In this document: in pieces, positions 1 through 8,516 of the stretch
How positions within the stretch are numbered: position 1 is the stretch's first letter
Layout of the letters: every line of letters begins with the position of its first letter
Assembly: GCA_019634595.1 (NCBI GenBank)
Contig: JAHCBC010000001.1
Location: 930,001-994,000, forward strand
DNA length: 64,000 nucleotides
Source of the DNA: Akkermansiaceae bacterium
Lineage (GTDB): Bacteria; Verrucomicrobiota; Verrucomicrobiia; Verrucomicrobiales; Akkermansiaceae
Direction: 5' to 3'
The notes under the pieces: model-generated
What the model was told of the DNA's origin: nothing
Databases searched by the model: none
Seen by the model: only the letters and a program-made list of their open reading frames with translations
Translations under genes and position numbers: made by a program

Positions 1-771
1 CACCACCGGCTCGCGCAGCTTGATCGAGTAACCGGCGAAGTCGGCGGCGGTCATGATGCCGCCGTTTTCCTTCATCCACGCGCCGATCTTTTCCGCGACG
101 GGGCCTTTGTAGAAATAGTCCGGTCCCTGGTCCGCGATGCCCTGGTAGGTGGCGGCGAGATCACCCTGGACCAGCAAGGTCCCGGCGGGGTGGGGCTTTC
201 CATCGGCATCCAGGAACACCTTCCGCGAGCCGTCGAATTTCCGCAGGTCCTCCACGTTGCGCGTGAGCTTCCGGACCTCCGCATCGCCGATGCGGTAGCC
301 ATCCCGCGCGGCACGGATACCCGGCGCGAGGTGCTCCGCGAGCGGCTTTTTCCCGAACTTCGCCACGGCATGCGCATACGCCGCCAGTGCTCCCGGCACG
401 CCGGACGCCAGCGCGCCCGTCTGGCTCAGGTTGGTGTCCGCCTTTCCATCCACCAGATACATGTCCGGCCGCGCCGCGGCGGGGGCCATCTCCCGGCCAT
501 CGATGGCATGCACCGTTCCATCCGCCAGCCGGATGAGGATGAAGCAGCCGCCGCCGATCCCGGAGTTCGACGGATCCACCACGCCCAGCGTCAGCCCCGC
601 CGTGACGGCGGCATCGATGGCATTGCCACCGGATTTCATGATCTCCACCGCCGCATCCGTGGCGATGGGGTGGACGGTGGCCACCACGCCTTTGGTGAAA
701 ACGGCCGCTTCCTTTCCATGGACAGGCAGGAGCGTGGCGGCGAAGACGGCGAGGTGGGAAAGACGGAACAT
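1..771 (-). CDS. ggt: Gamma-glutamyltransferase, N-terminal part (gene runs off the left edge)
   Basis: The reverse strand encodes 257 codons open to the window edge, so the gene is cut. The protein begins with a short signal peptide (MFRLSHLAVFAATLLPVHG) and continues into the family's N-terminal block: GGNAIDAAVTAGLTLGVVDP, then SGIGGGCFILIRLADG and DGREMAPAAA. These match periplasmic gamma-glutamyltranspeptidases, which cleave glutathione and other gamma-glutamyl amides. The catalytic Thr that follows autocleavage lies outside the window. An in-frame ATG at 795 would add eight residues. Neither start has a clear Shine-Dalgarno site. Confidence 0.88.
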   Translation of the reverse strand, partial: MFRLSHLAVFAATLLPVHGKEAAVFTKGVVATVHPIATDAAVEIMKSGGNAIDAAVTAGLTLGVVDPSNSGIGGGCFILIRLADGTVHAIDGREMAPAAARPDMYLVDGKADTNLSQTGALASGVPGALAAYAHAVAKFGKKPLAEHLAPGIRAARDGYRIGDAEVRKLTRNVEDLRKFDGSRKVFLDADGKPHPAGTLLVQGDLAATYQGIADQGPDYFYKGPVAEKIGAWMKENGGIMTAADFAGYSIKLREPVV

Positions 772-844
772 GGCGGAGGAATGGCTTTGCGTCATTAGAC
801 CGCCGGGAGAGCGAATGTGCAAGGGGAGGGGCGCGCTCCGATGG

Positions 845-875
845 GTAGCGTCGTGGCTGCGCCATGACGGCTGGG
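845..875 (+). repeat. REP-like palindrome, family A copy 1
   Basis: GTAGCG is followed by a hairpin of TCGTGGC, loop TGC and GCCATGA, then CGGCTGGG. It belongs to a family with copies at 989, 1190 and 59007. It lies in the 320-base gap between ggt and tRNA-Asp, which holds two copies of the repeat and no gene that I can see. Confidence 0.7.
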
Positions 876-988
876 CAAGCGCACCATTGCCCTGCCACTC
901 CACCTCGAATGGATGGCATCAAACGGACACCTGATCGGAGAGGCCCGGAGAGATTCGGAATCGAAAGAGGGTGGTGAAAATTCCCCAC

Positions 989-1014
989 CGTCGTGGCGCA
1001 GCCACGCCGCTACG
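989..1014 (-). repeat. REP-like palindrome, family A copy 2 (inverted)
   Basis: Read on the minus strand this is GTAGCG, then CGTGGC, loop TGC, GCCACG. It is the same element as the copy at 845 in the opposite orientation. The arm bases differ from the other copies but remain paired. Confidence 0.68.
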
Positions 1015-1093
1015 ATGAATCTGTTAGATCCTCCGTAAAAAAGGATTGCGCGAACCCAGTCACGCTATTAACCCTGCGCCCCCGAACGGGGAT

Positions 1094-1170
1094 GGAGCGG
1101 TAGCTCAGTTGGTTAGAGCGCCAGCCTGTCACGTTGGAGGTCGCGGGTTCGAGCCCCGTCCGCTCCGCCA
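1094..1170 (+). tRNA. tRNA-Asp(GTC)
   Basis: A 77-nt cloverleaf with acceptor stem GGAGCGG pairing CCGCTCC, the T-arm GGGTTCGAGCCCC and an encoded CCA end. The anticodon loop CTGTCAC carries GTC. The D-arm and T-arm closely resemble enterobacterial tRNA-Asp. It is the first of three tRNA genes within 650 bases. Confidence 0.95.
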
Positions 1171-1189
1171 TCCCTGTTCTTCGCCCCCC

Positions 1190-1216
1190 GTAGCGTCATG
1201 GCTGCGCCATGACGGG
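1190..1216 (+). repeat. REP-like palindrome, family A copy 3
   Basis: GTAGC is followed by an uninterrupted hairpin, GTCATGGC, loop TGC, GCCATGAC. It lies between tRNA-Asp and tRNA-Ser. Apart from this repeat, the 234 bases between those tRNA genes show nothing I can name. Confidence 0.7.
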
Positions 1217-1404
1217 TGTGCGGATGGGTGCGATCTTGCGATCCGTTATTCCACGGATGTCTCCTTTTGGATGCAGCTTCGCCACGGGTGATGAGTTCAC
1301 CCCCAGGATGGCCCAGCCACATTTCCTTGGCTCCGCCGGGCACACAAATTGAGAGAACACTTTACAACCAGAGCGCGGTTGCTAACTTCCGCGTCCCGGA
1401 GAAA

Positions 1405-1494
1405 GGAGAGGTGGCTGAGTGGTCTAAGGCACCCGATTCGAAATCGGACGTGGGGTAATACTCACCGTGGGTTCAAATCCCACCCTCTCCGCCA
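1405..1494 (+). tRNA. tRNA-Ser(CGA)
   Basis: A 90-nt class II tRNA with a long variable arm, acceptor GGAGAGG pairing CCTCTCC, and an encoded CCA end. The anticodon loop TTCGAAA gives CGA. The first anticodon-stem pair (C27-A43) is mismatched. Confidence 0.93.
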
Positions 1495-1668
1495 TTTTTG
1501 TTGGATCGCGTGCCTGCGTGATGGAGCGGATGACGCTCCAATTCTTACCTCCATCGCCCGATTCAGACGCTGCTGGGGAAAAGATTGGATCGGTTGAATT
1601 TCCCTGTTGCCAAACCCGTCGGTCGCAGCATAATTTCTGCCCGCCGCGAGGCCGAAAGGCTTCGGAAA

Positions 1669-1739
1669 AGCCTCATAGTGTAACGGTAGCACACCGGATT
1701 TTGATTCCGTTCGCCTAGGTTCGAATCCTAGTGAGGCTA
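1669..1739 (+). tRNA. tRNA-Gln(TTG)
   Basis: The acceptor AGCCTCA pairs with TGAGGCT and the T-loop is GGTTCGAATCC. The anticodon region CACCGGATTTTGATTCCG equals the conserved bacterial tRNA-Gln sequence and carries TTG. CCA is not encoded, unlike in the neighbouring Asp and Ser genes. Confidence 0.93.
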
Positions 1740-1860
1740 CTTTTCCGATCGCTCCCAACAACCGATGTTGGTTTCAGAGCAAGCGGCGATCACGGGGTCC
1801 ACGATAGACTCGTTTTTTGTGCCCGGACTCCTCGCTCCGCTGCAAAGTCTGACTTGAGCC

Positions 1861-1897
1861 ACGGATGGACGCGGATGGACACGGATGGACACGGATG
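1861..1897 (+). repeat. Short tandem repeat (unit ACGGATGGAC, about 3.7 copies)
   Basis: A 10-bp unit repeats with small changes (ACGGATGGAC, GCGGATGGAC, ACGGATGGAC, ACGGATG). The same words occur in the right arm of the inverted repeat near 57,128, so the two may belong to one intergenic family. The rest of the 1,740-2,161 gap holds a GC-rich palindrome at 1958-1973 (GGACCGG/CCGGTCC) and no gene that I can support. Confidence 0.6.
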
Positions 1898-2161
1898 AAA
1901 ACAGTGAGAGGCGGGTTGCCCCAAGCGGCAAAGCCGCTCCTGAAACCCGGTAGGGCTGGACCGGCCCCGGTCCGCCGTGGCTTTTGGCGCGGAGGCCAGG
2001 GATGATCGCTAATCCAACCGCTCCGCGGCGAGTGTCGGCCTTACAGCTTTGGCGCGGCGGGCCGCCAAGCGCTGCCATTTTCCGATGGGCATCCGGGACA
2101 TGCACCCGTGTAACGGGGCCATGGCAGGAAACGGCGGTCCCGTGCATGCTCCGCACCAGCA

Positions 2162-3757
2162 ATGAGAACGAAATTTTCATCCATGATGGGCATGCTGGCC
2201 GCGCTGGGCCAGGTATGTTTCGCGCAGGGTTACCAAGCTTCGGTGGAGATCGACACCGCGCGGGTCACAGGTAAAATCGAGCAGGACATCTACGGCCAGT
2301 ATCTGGAGCATGTGGACGAGGCTGACGAGTGCATCTACCCGTCGATCTGGGACAACACCTCGCCGAAGTCCGATGCGATGGGCTTGCGGAAGGATGTGAT
2401 GGCGGCGGTGCGGGATCTCAAGGTGCCGGTCGTGCGCTGGCCGGGTGGTTGCTTCGCGGACGTGTATCATTGGGAAAACGGCATCGGGCCGCGGGACAAG
2501 CGTCCCGTGCTGCCGAACAAGCACTGGGGTGGGAATGAGTCCCACCAGTTCGGCACGGATGAGTTCCTGCAATGGTCCGCCCAGGTGGGGACCACGCCGT
2601 ATGTGAACGTGAACCTCGGCTCGGGCACGTTGGATGAGGCGTTGCGCTGGCTGGAGTATTGCAATGGCCCGGCGACATCGGAGCAGGGGAAACGCCGTGC
2701 AGCCAACGGCCACGCCGCTCCCTACAACGTGCCTTACTGGGGCATCGGCAACGAAACGTGGGGACCATGGGAAACCGGCCACACGGACGCGGTGACCTAC
2801 TCGAAGATGCTGGCGGAGTGGGCCACGGCGATGCGCAAACAGGACCCTTCCATCAAGATCCTCGCCGTTGGCTCGAACGCCGGCTCCGATCCGAAGTGGG
2901 ACCGTGAGGTGCTGAAGCAGGCGGGGGACAAGATCGACTACCTGACCCTCCACGCCTACGGCAGTTCCGTGAACGACCAGCCGGACGAGTATGAGGCGGT
3001 CGTCTTCACCGCGGAATACTTCGACTTCGCCATCCGCCGGATGCTGAAAACCATCGATGACCACAAGGCGGAGACCGGCCTGAAGAACGATGTGCGGATT
3101 TCCATGGATGAATGGAACATCCGGCACTTCGCGACGGGGAAGGGGGACTTCAAGAAGAACCTGCGGCGGAAGGATCCGCGGAACGTGGAGGACATGATGT
3201 TCGTGGCGGGGACCCTGAACGTCATGGTGCGCCACAGCCCGCGGGTGGCGATGGCGAACTACGTCTTCCTCATCAACGGCCATGCGCCGATGCTGGTGAA
3301 TGCGGAGGGCGTGGTGAAGACACCGCTCTACCATGTTTTCCGCCAATATGCGGAATGGATGAACGGCAGCGCGCTGGAGGTGAAGGCGGACAGCCCCGTG
3401 GTGACCACCCCGCCGCCCAGGACGGGAGGCATGACGCACAAGAACTTCCCGAAAAACTACGACCGGAAGGAAGCCCCGCTGCTGGACACCGCCGCGGCCC
3501 TGAGGGCGGATGGCACGCTGGTCATCAGCCTCATCAACCGCCACGGTGCGGATGCCGCGGAGGTCGCGCTGAAACTGCCCCCGGGCTATCAGGTGAAGCG
3601 CTCATGGACCATGGGCGATGCCGACGCGAAGGCGGTGAACGATTTCACCAATCCGGAGCGGGTCATGCCGGTCGAAACGGAAGTAACGGAGCCGGCGGCC
3701 TCATGGATGTGCGCGGCGCGGAGCGTGGTGCTGCTCTCCTGCGAGAAGGTGAAGTGA
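2162..3757 (+). CDS. GH51 alpha-L-arabinofuranosidase, secreted
   Basis: This 531-aa protein has a short signal peptide ending near residue 21 (GQVCFAQ) and a glycoside hydrolase family 51 barrel. The acid/base Glu lies in WGIGNETWG (Glu198) and the nucleophile Glu in SMDEWNI (Glu317), which is the GNE and DEWN pair typical of GH51. RWPGGCFADVYHW near residue 92 is another family block. The enzyme should release terminal arabinofuranose from arabinan or arabinoxylan outside the cytoplasm. It is first in an operon with an FAD oxidoreductase 28 nt downstream and an MFS carrier, which suggests a small plant-polysaccharide unit. Confidence 0.9.
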   Translation: MRTKFSSMMGMLAALGQVCFAQGYQASVEIDTARVTGKIEQDIYGQYLEHVDEADECIYPSIWDNTSPKSDAMGLRKDVMAAVRDLKVPVVRWPGGCFADVYHWENGIGPRDKRPVLPNKHWGGNESHQFGTDEFLQWSAQVGTTPYVNVNLGSGTLDEALRWLEYCNGPATSEQGKRRAANGHAAPYNVPYWGIGNETWGPWETGHTDAVTYSKMLAEWATAMRKQDPSIKILAVGSNAGSDPKWDREVLKQAGDKIDYLTLHAYGSSVNDQPDEYEAVVFTAEYFDFAIRRMLKTIDDHKAETGLKNDVRISMDEWNIRHFATGKGDFKKNLRRKDPRNVEDMMFVAGTLNVMVRHSPRVAMANYVFLINGHAPMLVNAEGVVKTPLYHVFRQYAEWMNGSALEVKADSPVVTTPPPRTGGMTHKNFPKNYDRKEAPLLDTAAALRADGTLVISLINRHGADAAEVALKLPPGYQVKRSWTMGDADAKAVNDFTNPERVMPVETEVTEPAASWMCAARSVVLLSCEKVK

Positions 3758-3785
3758 GCAAGGCAATCTAACAGAAATCAGCAAG

Positions 3786-5333
3786 ATGGACCATCAAGGA
3801 GCGGGGACTGCGGTCCCGGAGAAAGTCGGAGCCGCCGTGGAGCGGGGAACCTATGTGGAGGAACCGGCGCGGCAGGTGCCCGTCACCCATGAACCGGATG
3901 TGCTGGTCATCGGCGCGGGGCCGGCGGGGATCGGCGCGGCGGTGGCCGCTGCGCGGAACGGGGCGAAGGTGCTGCTGGTGGAGCGTTACGGCTTCCTCGG
4001 CGGAAACCTGACCGCGGCGATGGTGAACCCGATGTTCACCTTCCATGACATCCACGGGGAGCAGGTCATCCGCGGGATCGCCGGGGAGGTGGTGGACCGT
4101 CTGGTGGAGATCACCGCGTCACCGGGCCATGTCACGGACCTCACTTTCGACAACGCGTCGATGACTCCCTTCGATCCGGAGGGGATGAAGCTGCTGCTGT
4201 TCGACATGACGGAGGGCGCGGGGGTGGAGCTGCTGCTTCACAGTGTCTTCGCGGATGCCGTGGCGGTGGATGGGCGGGTGAGCCATGTCATCGTGGAGAA
4301 CAAGTCCGGCAGGCAGGCCATCCGGCCGAAATTCGTCATCGACTGCTCCGCGGATGCGGATGTGGTGGCCAGGATCGGCGCGCCGTTCGTGAAAGGCCGG
4401 GAGAGCGATGGCGCGATGCAGCCCGTCACGCTGTTCTATCGCATCGGCGGGGTGGACTACGATAATCTCCGTAGATGGATGAAGGCGAATCGCTCCGAGC
4501 TGAAGGACGCGCCCAGCGATGAGGAGATCGACTCCAGCGGCACGCTCGCTTTCCTGGGGCTGACGGATCTGGTGAAAAAGGCGGTGGCCGCGGGAGAGTT
4601 CCCGGCGGATGCCGCGCCGCGGATCCTGATGTACCAGTTGCCAAAGGAAGGGCAGATCGCCGTGAACTGCACCAGGTTGCAGGGCATCGACGGCACGCGG
4701 GTGGAGGATCTGACGCGGGCGGAGGTCATCACCCGCAGACAGGCATGGCAGATCCATCAGTTCCTGCGGAAGCATGTCGGTGGCTTCGAAGATTCCTACA
4801 TCGTGGATTCCGGGGTGCAGGTGGGGGTGCGTGAGACGCGCCGCATCGTGGGGGACTACACGATGGTGGAGGAGGATGTGCTGGGCAGCCGGGCGTTCAC
4901 GGATGGCATCGCGTGCGGGACGTTCGCCATCGACATCCATCCGCCGGATGGAAAGCAGCAGATCTTCACCGGCTCCGGAAAGTCAGTCTATGAGATCCCC
5001 TACCGCAGCCTGCTGCCACAGGGGGTGGACAACCTGCTGGTGGCGGGGCGCTGTATTTCCGCGACGCACAATGCCTTCGGCTCCATCCGGGTGATGGCGA
5101 CCGCCATGGGCATCGGCCAGGGCGCGGGCACGGCGGCGGCGCTGGCGGTGCGGGATGGCATCCCGTCCCGGGAGGTGGATGTTTCCGAAGTGAGGCGGCG
5201 GTTGCTGGAGCAGGGGCAGTATCTGCTGGAAGCGGACACCCCCTCCGCAAAGAATGAGGGGCTGCGGCTGGAACGCGCGATGGGATCCGGAGCGCAGGCG
5301 AGCCACCACAATCCATTCGGGAAAAACTCCTGA
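3786..5333 (+). CDS. FAD-dependent oxidoreductase (FAD_oxidored family)
   Basis: A 515-aa protein. A Rossmann dinucleotide-binding motif appears near residue 40 (VLVIGAGPAGIGAA, followed by VLLVERYGFLGGN). The C-terminal FAD-binding block reads NLLVAGRCISATHNAFGSIRVM. These features match the PF12831 group, often found beside glycoside hydrolases and carriers in Verrucomicrobia and Planctomycetes. The substrate is unknown. Its place between an arabinofuranosidase and a sugar-acid-type carrier suggests a sugar or polyol derivative. No signal peptide is visible, so it is probably cytoplasmic. Confidence 0.85.
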   Translation: MDHQGAGTAVPEKVGAAVERGTYVEEPARQVPVTHEPDVLVIGAGPAGIGAAVAAARNGAKVLLVERYGFLGGNLTAAMVNPMFTFHDIHGEQVIRGIAGEVVDRLVEITASPGHVTDLTFDNASMTPFDPEGMKLLLFDMTEGAGVELLLHSVFADAVAVDGRVSHVIVENKSGRQAIRPKFVIDCSADADVVARIGAPFVKGRESDGAMQPVTLFYRIGGVDYDNLRRWMKANRSELKDAPSDEEIDSSGTLAFLGLTDLVKKAVAAGEFPADAAPRILMYQLPKEGQIAVNCTRLQGIDGTRVEDLTRAEVITRRQAWQIHQFLRKHVGGFEDSYIVDSGVQVGVRETRRIVGDYTMVEEDVLGSRAFTDGIACGTFAIDIHPPDGKQQIFTGSGKSVYEIPYRSLLPQGVDNLLVAGRCISATHNAFGSIRVMATAMGIGQGAGTAAALAVRDGIPSREVDVSEVRRRLLEQGQYLLEADTPSAKNEGLRLERAMGSGAQASHHNPFGKNS

Positions 5334-5345
5334 TCCCCGTCATCC

Positions 5346-6593
5346 ATGTCCGGAACACCGCCGCCCGCCACCATTCCCCCCATTGTCCGGAGGGATCTGA
5401 GATGGCGTTGGGTGATCCTCGTGATGTTGTTCATCTCGACGTTCCTCAACTACTTCGACCGGCAGACGCTCTCGGTGCTGAAACCGGTGATCAAGGCGGA
5501 GTTCGGCCTGGATGACCGGGGGTATTCCCACATCGTGATGGCGTTCCTCATCACCTACATGTTCGCCTACACGCTGGGCGGACGGTTCGTGGACAAGGTG
5601 GGGAGCCGTATCTCGATGACCGCCTTTGTCGGCGTGTGGTCGCTGGCGAATGTTTTCACGGGACTGTCGCAGACGCTCGGGCAGCTCACCATCTGCCGCG
5701 TGGTGCTGGGCGCGGCGGAGCCGGGGAACTATCCGGCGGCCCTGCGGGTGGCTGCCACCTGGTTTCCGGCACGGCTCCGCGGATTCGCATCGAGCTTCTA
5801 CCAGGCCGGATCCGCGACAGCGGCGGTGGTGGCGATGCCGATGATCGCCTTCATGGCGTATCACTGGGGGTGGCGGGCGACCTTCGTGGTGCCCGGCGTC
5901 ATCGGCATCCTGTGGGCGGTCGGCTGGTGGTGGATCTACCGTCAGCCGGCGGCGGAATACATGCCGCGGGATGAGGCGAAGGAATCGGTGAAAGTGCCAT
6001 GGAGCGCGTTGCTGAAAAACCGGAACCTCCGGGGCATCGTGCTGGCCCGGATGACCAGTGACCAGGTGTGGTATTTCTGCCTGTTCTGGATGCCCGGTTA
6101 CTTGCAGGAAAACCTCAATCTCAGCCTGATCCAGGCGGGCCTCATCGGGTGGGTGCCTTTCCTTTGTGCGGATCTGGGCGGGGTGGCGAGTGGTGTCGCC
6201 TCCGACCGGATGGTGACACGTGGGGCCGCGCCATGGCAGGCCAGGAAGCGCGTGCTGATGATGGCGGCCTTCCTCGCCCCGCTGGCGATGGTCATCCCGA
6301 TGACGTCCCATCTATGGGTGGCGATCGTCGCGTTCTGCGCGGTGGCGGTGGTGTGCCAGGTCTGGCTGTTCAATCTGACCACGCTGGTGGCGGACGTGTT
6401 TCCGCGCAATACGGTGGCCAGCGTGCTGGGGATCTCCGGTTCCTTCGGCGCATTCGGCGGCTTGGTCAGCAACGTGCTGATCGGAAACTCCGTCGGTACC
6501 TTGGGATTCGTGCCCGTCTTCGTCGTGATGGGCTGCCTGCATCTGATCGCCGCGGCGCTGATCTCCCGCTACGTGCGGGTGGAGGAAACCTGA
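5346..6593 (+). CDS. MFS transporter, anion:cation symporter (hexuronate-type) family
   Basis: This 415-aa protein has about 12 hydrophobic segments. Its first helix region, FLNYFDRQTLSVLKPVIK, followed by a GGRFVDKVGSR loop, is typical of the ACS branch of the major facilitator superfamily (ExuT/GudP relatives). It starts 12 nt after the oxidoreductase stop and ends just before a strong hairpin. The likely role is uptake of a sugar acid or related compound released by the upstream enzymes. The substrate is inferred from family and context only. Confidence 0.87.
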   Translation: MSGTPPPATIPPIVRRDLRWRWVILVMLFISTFLNYFDRQTLSVLKPVIKAEFGLDDRGYSHIVMAFLITYMFAYTLGGRFVDKVGSRISMTAFVGVWSLANVFTGLSQTLGQLTICRVVLGAAEPGNYPAALRVAATWFPARLRGFASSFYQAGSATAAVVAMPMIAFMAYHWGWRATFVVPGVIGILWAVGWWWIYRQPAAEYMPRDEAKESVKVPWSALLKNRNLRGIVLARMTSDQVWYFCLFWMPGYLQENLNLSLIQAGLIGWVPFLCADLGGVASGVASDRMVTRGAAPWQARKRVLMMAAFLAPLAMVIPMTSHLWVAIVAFCAVAVVCQVWLFNLTTLVADVFPRNTVASVLGISGSFGAFGGLVSNVLIGNSVGTLGFVPVFVVMGCLHLIAAALISRYVRVEET

Positions 6594-6635
6594 CCGGCGG
6601 GAGCAGCGGGCATCAAAGGCGGAGCCAAACAAAAA

Positions 6636-6658
6636 GCCCGCCATTCCGGATGGCGGGC
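6636..6658. terminator. Bidirectional hairpin terminator between convergent genes
   Basis: GCCCGCCAT, loop TCCGG and ATGGCGGGC form a perfect 9-bp stem. A-rich sequence precedes it and CCTTTCC follows. It lies between the plus-strand MFS gene and the minus-strand PEP-CTERM gene and could serve both. Confidence 0.75.
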
Positions 6659-6687
6659 CTTTCCAGCGCAGCGTGCGGGGGTCCCGT

Positions 6688-7359
6688 TCAATGGGATCTC
6701 CTGCGGTGCAAGGGAACCAAGCCGCCAACGCACAGCATCAAGAGCCATGCGGACGGTTCCGGAATCACGGTGCCGTTCACGGAAAGATCATCCATACGGG
6801 TGAAGGAGGTCCAGTTGATGCCCGCACTGTCAAACATGACGATGCGGAAGTGTGCCGATCCGTCCACAGGAGCGGGGTTGTTGATCGGGATGGTGTACAT
6901 CTTCCCGGGGGCCGCACTGCCGGTGACATTGAAGGTCGAGGTTCCGATGGTCTGGTAGCCGCTGCCAGTGTCGATCTGGAGTGCGAGTTCGTTCGCGGCG
7001 GTCGTGTCACCCGAATAGTTGGCCCAGAACGTGAAGTCAGTGAGAAGGAAGGAGGTGCCGGGGCTGGATGTCAGGGTGAAGGTGAAGAACGAATTGGCGG
7101 AAACGGCGGCCGGGATGGTGGTCGGCGCCGCGGAGGCCGTGACGAGTCCAAGGGCGGAAGCGCCCGATGGTCCGAAAGTGGCGGCGCTGGTCTGCGGGGT
7201 TCCCAACCCACTGCCATATGAGATGGCCGTGGCGGTGACGCCATTCACCGTGGGCAGGGTGTTCGGACCGTTGGCGAAGGCATAGTTGGCGAGGGTCGCG
7301 GCGGTGGAAACGCCGGGCAGGATGAGCAATGCGGTGGCCAGGAAGATCGGGGTTTTCAT
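6688..7359 (-). CDS. PEP-CTERM sorting domain protein
   Basis: A 223-aa exported protein. It has an N-terminal signal peptide (MKTPIFLATALLILPGVSTA) and a C-terminal sorting signal: VIPEPSAWLLMLCVGGL, then PLHRRRS, giving the PEP motif, one hydrophobic helix and a basic tail. Such tails are recognised by exosortase/archaeosortase systems, usually together with exopolysaccharide. The middle of the protein looks like a beta-sandwich binding domain (FTFWANYSGDTTAANELALQ), but its ligand cannot be read. No exosortase gene is in the window. Confidence 0.85.
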   Translation of the reverse strand: MKTPIFLATALLILPGVSTAATLANYAFANGPNTLPTVNGVTATAISYGSGLGTPQTSAATFGPSGASALGLVTASAAPTTIPAAVSANSFFTFTLTSSPGTSFLLTDFTFWANYSGDTTAANELALQIDTGSGYQTIGTSTFNVTGSAAPGKMYTIPINNPAPVDGSAHFRIVMFDSAGINWTSFTRMDDLSVNGTVIPEPSAWLLMLCVGGLVPLHRRRSH

Positions 7360-7429
7360 GTGATCATGGAATACCCCGGATCCTCATGCGTGGACATGGC
7401 ACGGAAGCGCATGGGCATGTCCCGGATGC

Positions 7430-7466
7430 ACACACGCCATCCCCATTGCTGTGGGATGGCGTGTGT
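7430..7466. other. 14-bp perfect hairpin in the Hsp20 / PEP-CTERM gap
   Basis: ACACACGCCATCCC (7430-7443) pairs fully with 7453-7466 around a 9-nt loop. No T-run follows on either strand, so it is either an atypical terminator or an mRNA structure ahead of the PEP-CTERM gene. Confidence 0.5.
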
Positions 7467-7495
7467 TGAAGGTGACAAGGAGATGATGGGGATTC

Positions 7496-7523
7496 GGGGG
7501 CGGAGACACCCGTCTCCGCCCCC
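7496..7523 (-). terminator. GC-rich hairpin after the hsp20 genes
   Basis: GGGGGCGGAGAC pairs perfectly with GTCTCCGCCCCC around a 4-nt loop, 26 bases past the stop of the distal hsp20 gene. There is no U-tract, so the terminator role is inferred from position. Confidence 0.5.
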
Positions 7524-7548
7524 TCCCATGATGACCATCCCCTTGAAA

Positions 7549-7920
7549 TCAGTTCACCAGTATGTTCCTGGCTTTCGCCTCTTCCTTCACTGGAATATAC
7601 AACGTGAGGACGCCATTTTCCAGTCCGGCCCGGACATTTCCTCCGTCGAGTTTCGCGTCCAGTTGGAAGCCAAGCTCATAGGAAACCTTCAGCGGATGGT
7701 TCGAGTGCGTCTTCCAGTCGTCGGGGACTTCGGTCGTGCGGTTGGCTTCGAGCTGGAGGACGGATTGGTTGAGCGTCAGCTTCAGATCTTCCTTGCGGAC
7801 TCCGGGCAGGGCGACCTGAAGGGTCACTCCGGATTCGGATACCTGCCTGGTGTAGGCGGGACGCTGGGTAGTGGCTTGGGCCTCCTTGGTGGCGCAGGCG
7901 GTGGCATTGTGATCGTTCAT
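7549..7920 (-). CDS. Hsp20 / alpha-crystallin family small heat-shock protein (distal)
   Basis: A 123-aa protein starting MNDHNATACATK. The alpha-crystallin domain has the family blocks VALPGVRKEDLKLTL and LEANRTTEV, and ends with AGLENGVLTLYIPVK, the conserved GVLTL segment. It should act as an ATP-independent holdase that keeps unfolding proteins soluble. A second Hsp20 gene lies 26 nt upstream, so the two are probably co-transcribed and may form mixed oligomers. The reading frame extends further upstream, but this ATG is chosen because it lies just past the partner's stop. Confidence 0.85.
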   Translation of the reverse strand: MNDHNATACATKEAQATTQRPAYTRQVSESGVTLQVALPGVRKEDLKLTLNQSVLQLEANRTTEVPDDWKTHSNHPLKVSYELGFQLDAKLDGGNVRAGLENGVLTLYIPVKEEAKARNILVN

Positions 7921-7946
7921 GATGAAAATGGTTGGGTGGGGTTGGA

Positions 7947-8324
7947 TTACTGGATTTCGATGTCGAGCGGAGCTGGTGCTTCGGTCTTCGGAAGCGTGAT
8001 CCGGAGGACGCCGTCCGCGAGCTTCGCGGTGATGCCGGCTTGGTCGATGCGGTTGCCGATCTTCCATTGGCGATCAACCTTCGCGCTGAACGGTCGGTCC
8101 GCCGGTGTCTCTCCGGTGAGGTGGAGCGTCCGGCCATTCGCCTTCAGATCGATGTTGTCCTTGGTGAAGCCGGGAAGATCCAGTTCGAGAACCCACGCTT
8201 CCGGGGTTTCATGGATGCTTTCGCGGGTGGCCGGTTGGCTTGCGAGCGCCCGGCCGGGGTTGAAGAAACGGTCGAGTTCGCTGAACCAGGAGAGATCGGG
8301 CTGCTGTCTTTGGAGGAAGTTCAT
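7947..8324 (-). CDS. Hsp20 / alpha-crystallin family small heat-shock protein (proximal)
   Basis: A protein of 125 aa from ATG at 8324 (MNFLQRQQPDLSWFSELDRFF). The alpha-crystallin domain includes VLELDLPGFTKDNIDLKANG and LADGVLRITLPK. The sequence is only moderately similar to the downstream partner, so the pair is an old duplication rather than a recent one. A GTG at 8393 would add 23 residues without resemblance to the family, so the internal ATG is preferred. No CIRCE element or other clear heat-shock operator was seen upstream. Confidence 0.83.
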   Translation of the reverse strand: MNFLQRQQPDLSWFSELDRFFNPGRALASQPATRESIHETPEAWVLELDLPGFTKDNIDLKANGRTLHLTGETPADRPFSAKVDRQWKIGNRIDQAGITAKLADGVLRITLPKTEAPAPLDIEIQ

Positions 8325-8516
8325 ATGATGGTGAATTCGTTGCCATCGGTATTGCAGGACGCGTGCAAGCTGCTGGGTATTGGTATTTATCACCGATAAT
8401 CAAAGGGTTACGGATTCGTGACCGCATCCGCGGATAGCCAACTTATGGGAAAGAATGGCGCGATCCGGACGGATTGGCCGGGTAAGAATGGCGCGGTGCT
8501 GAAAAGGGGCGAATGG

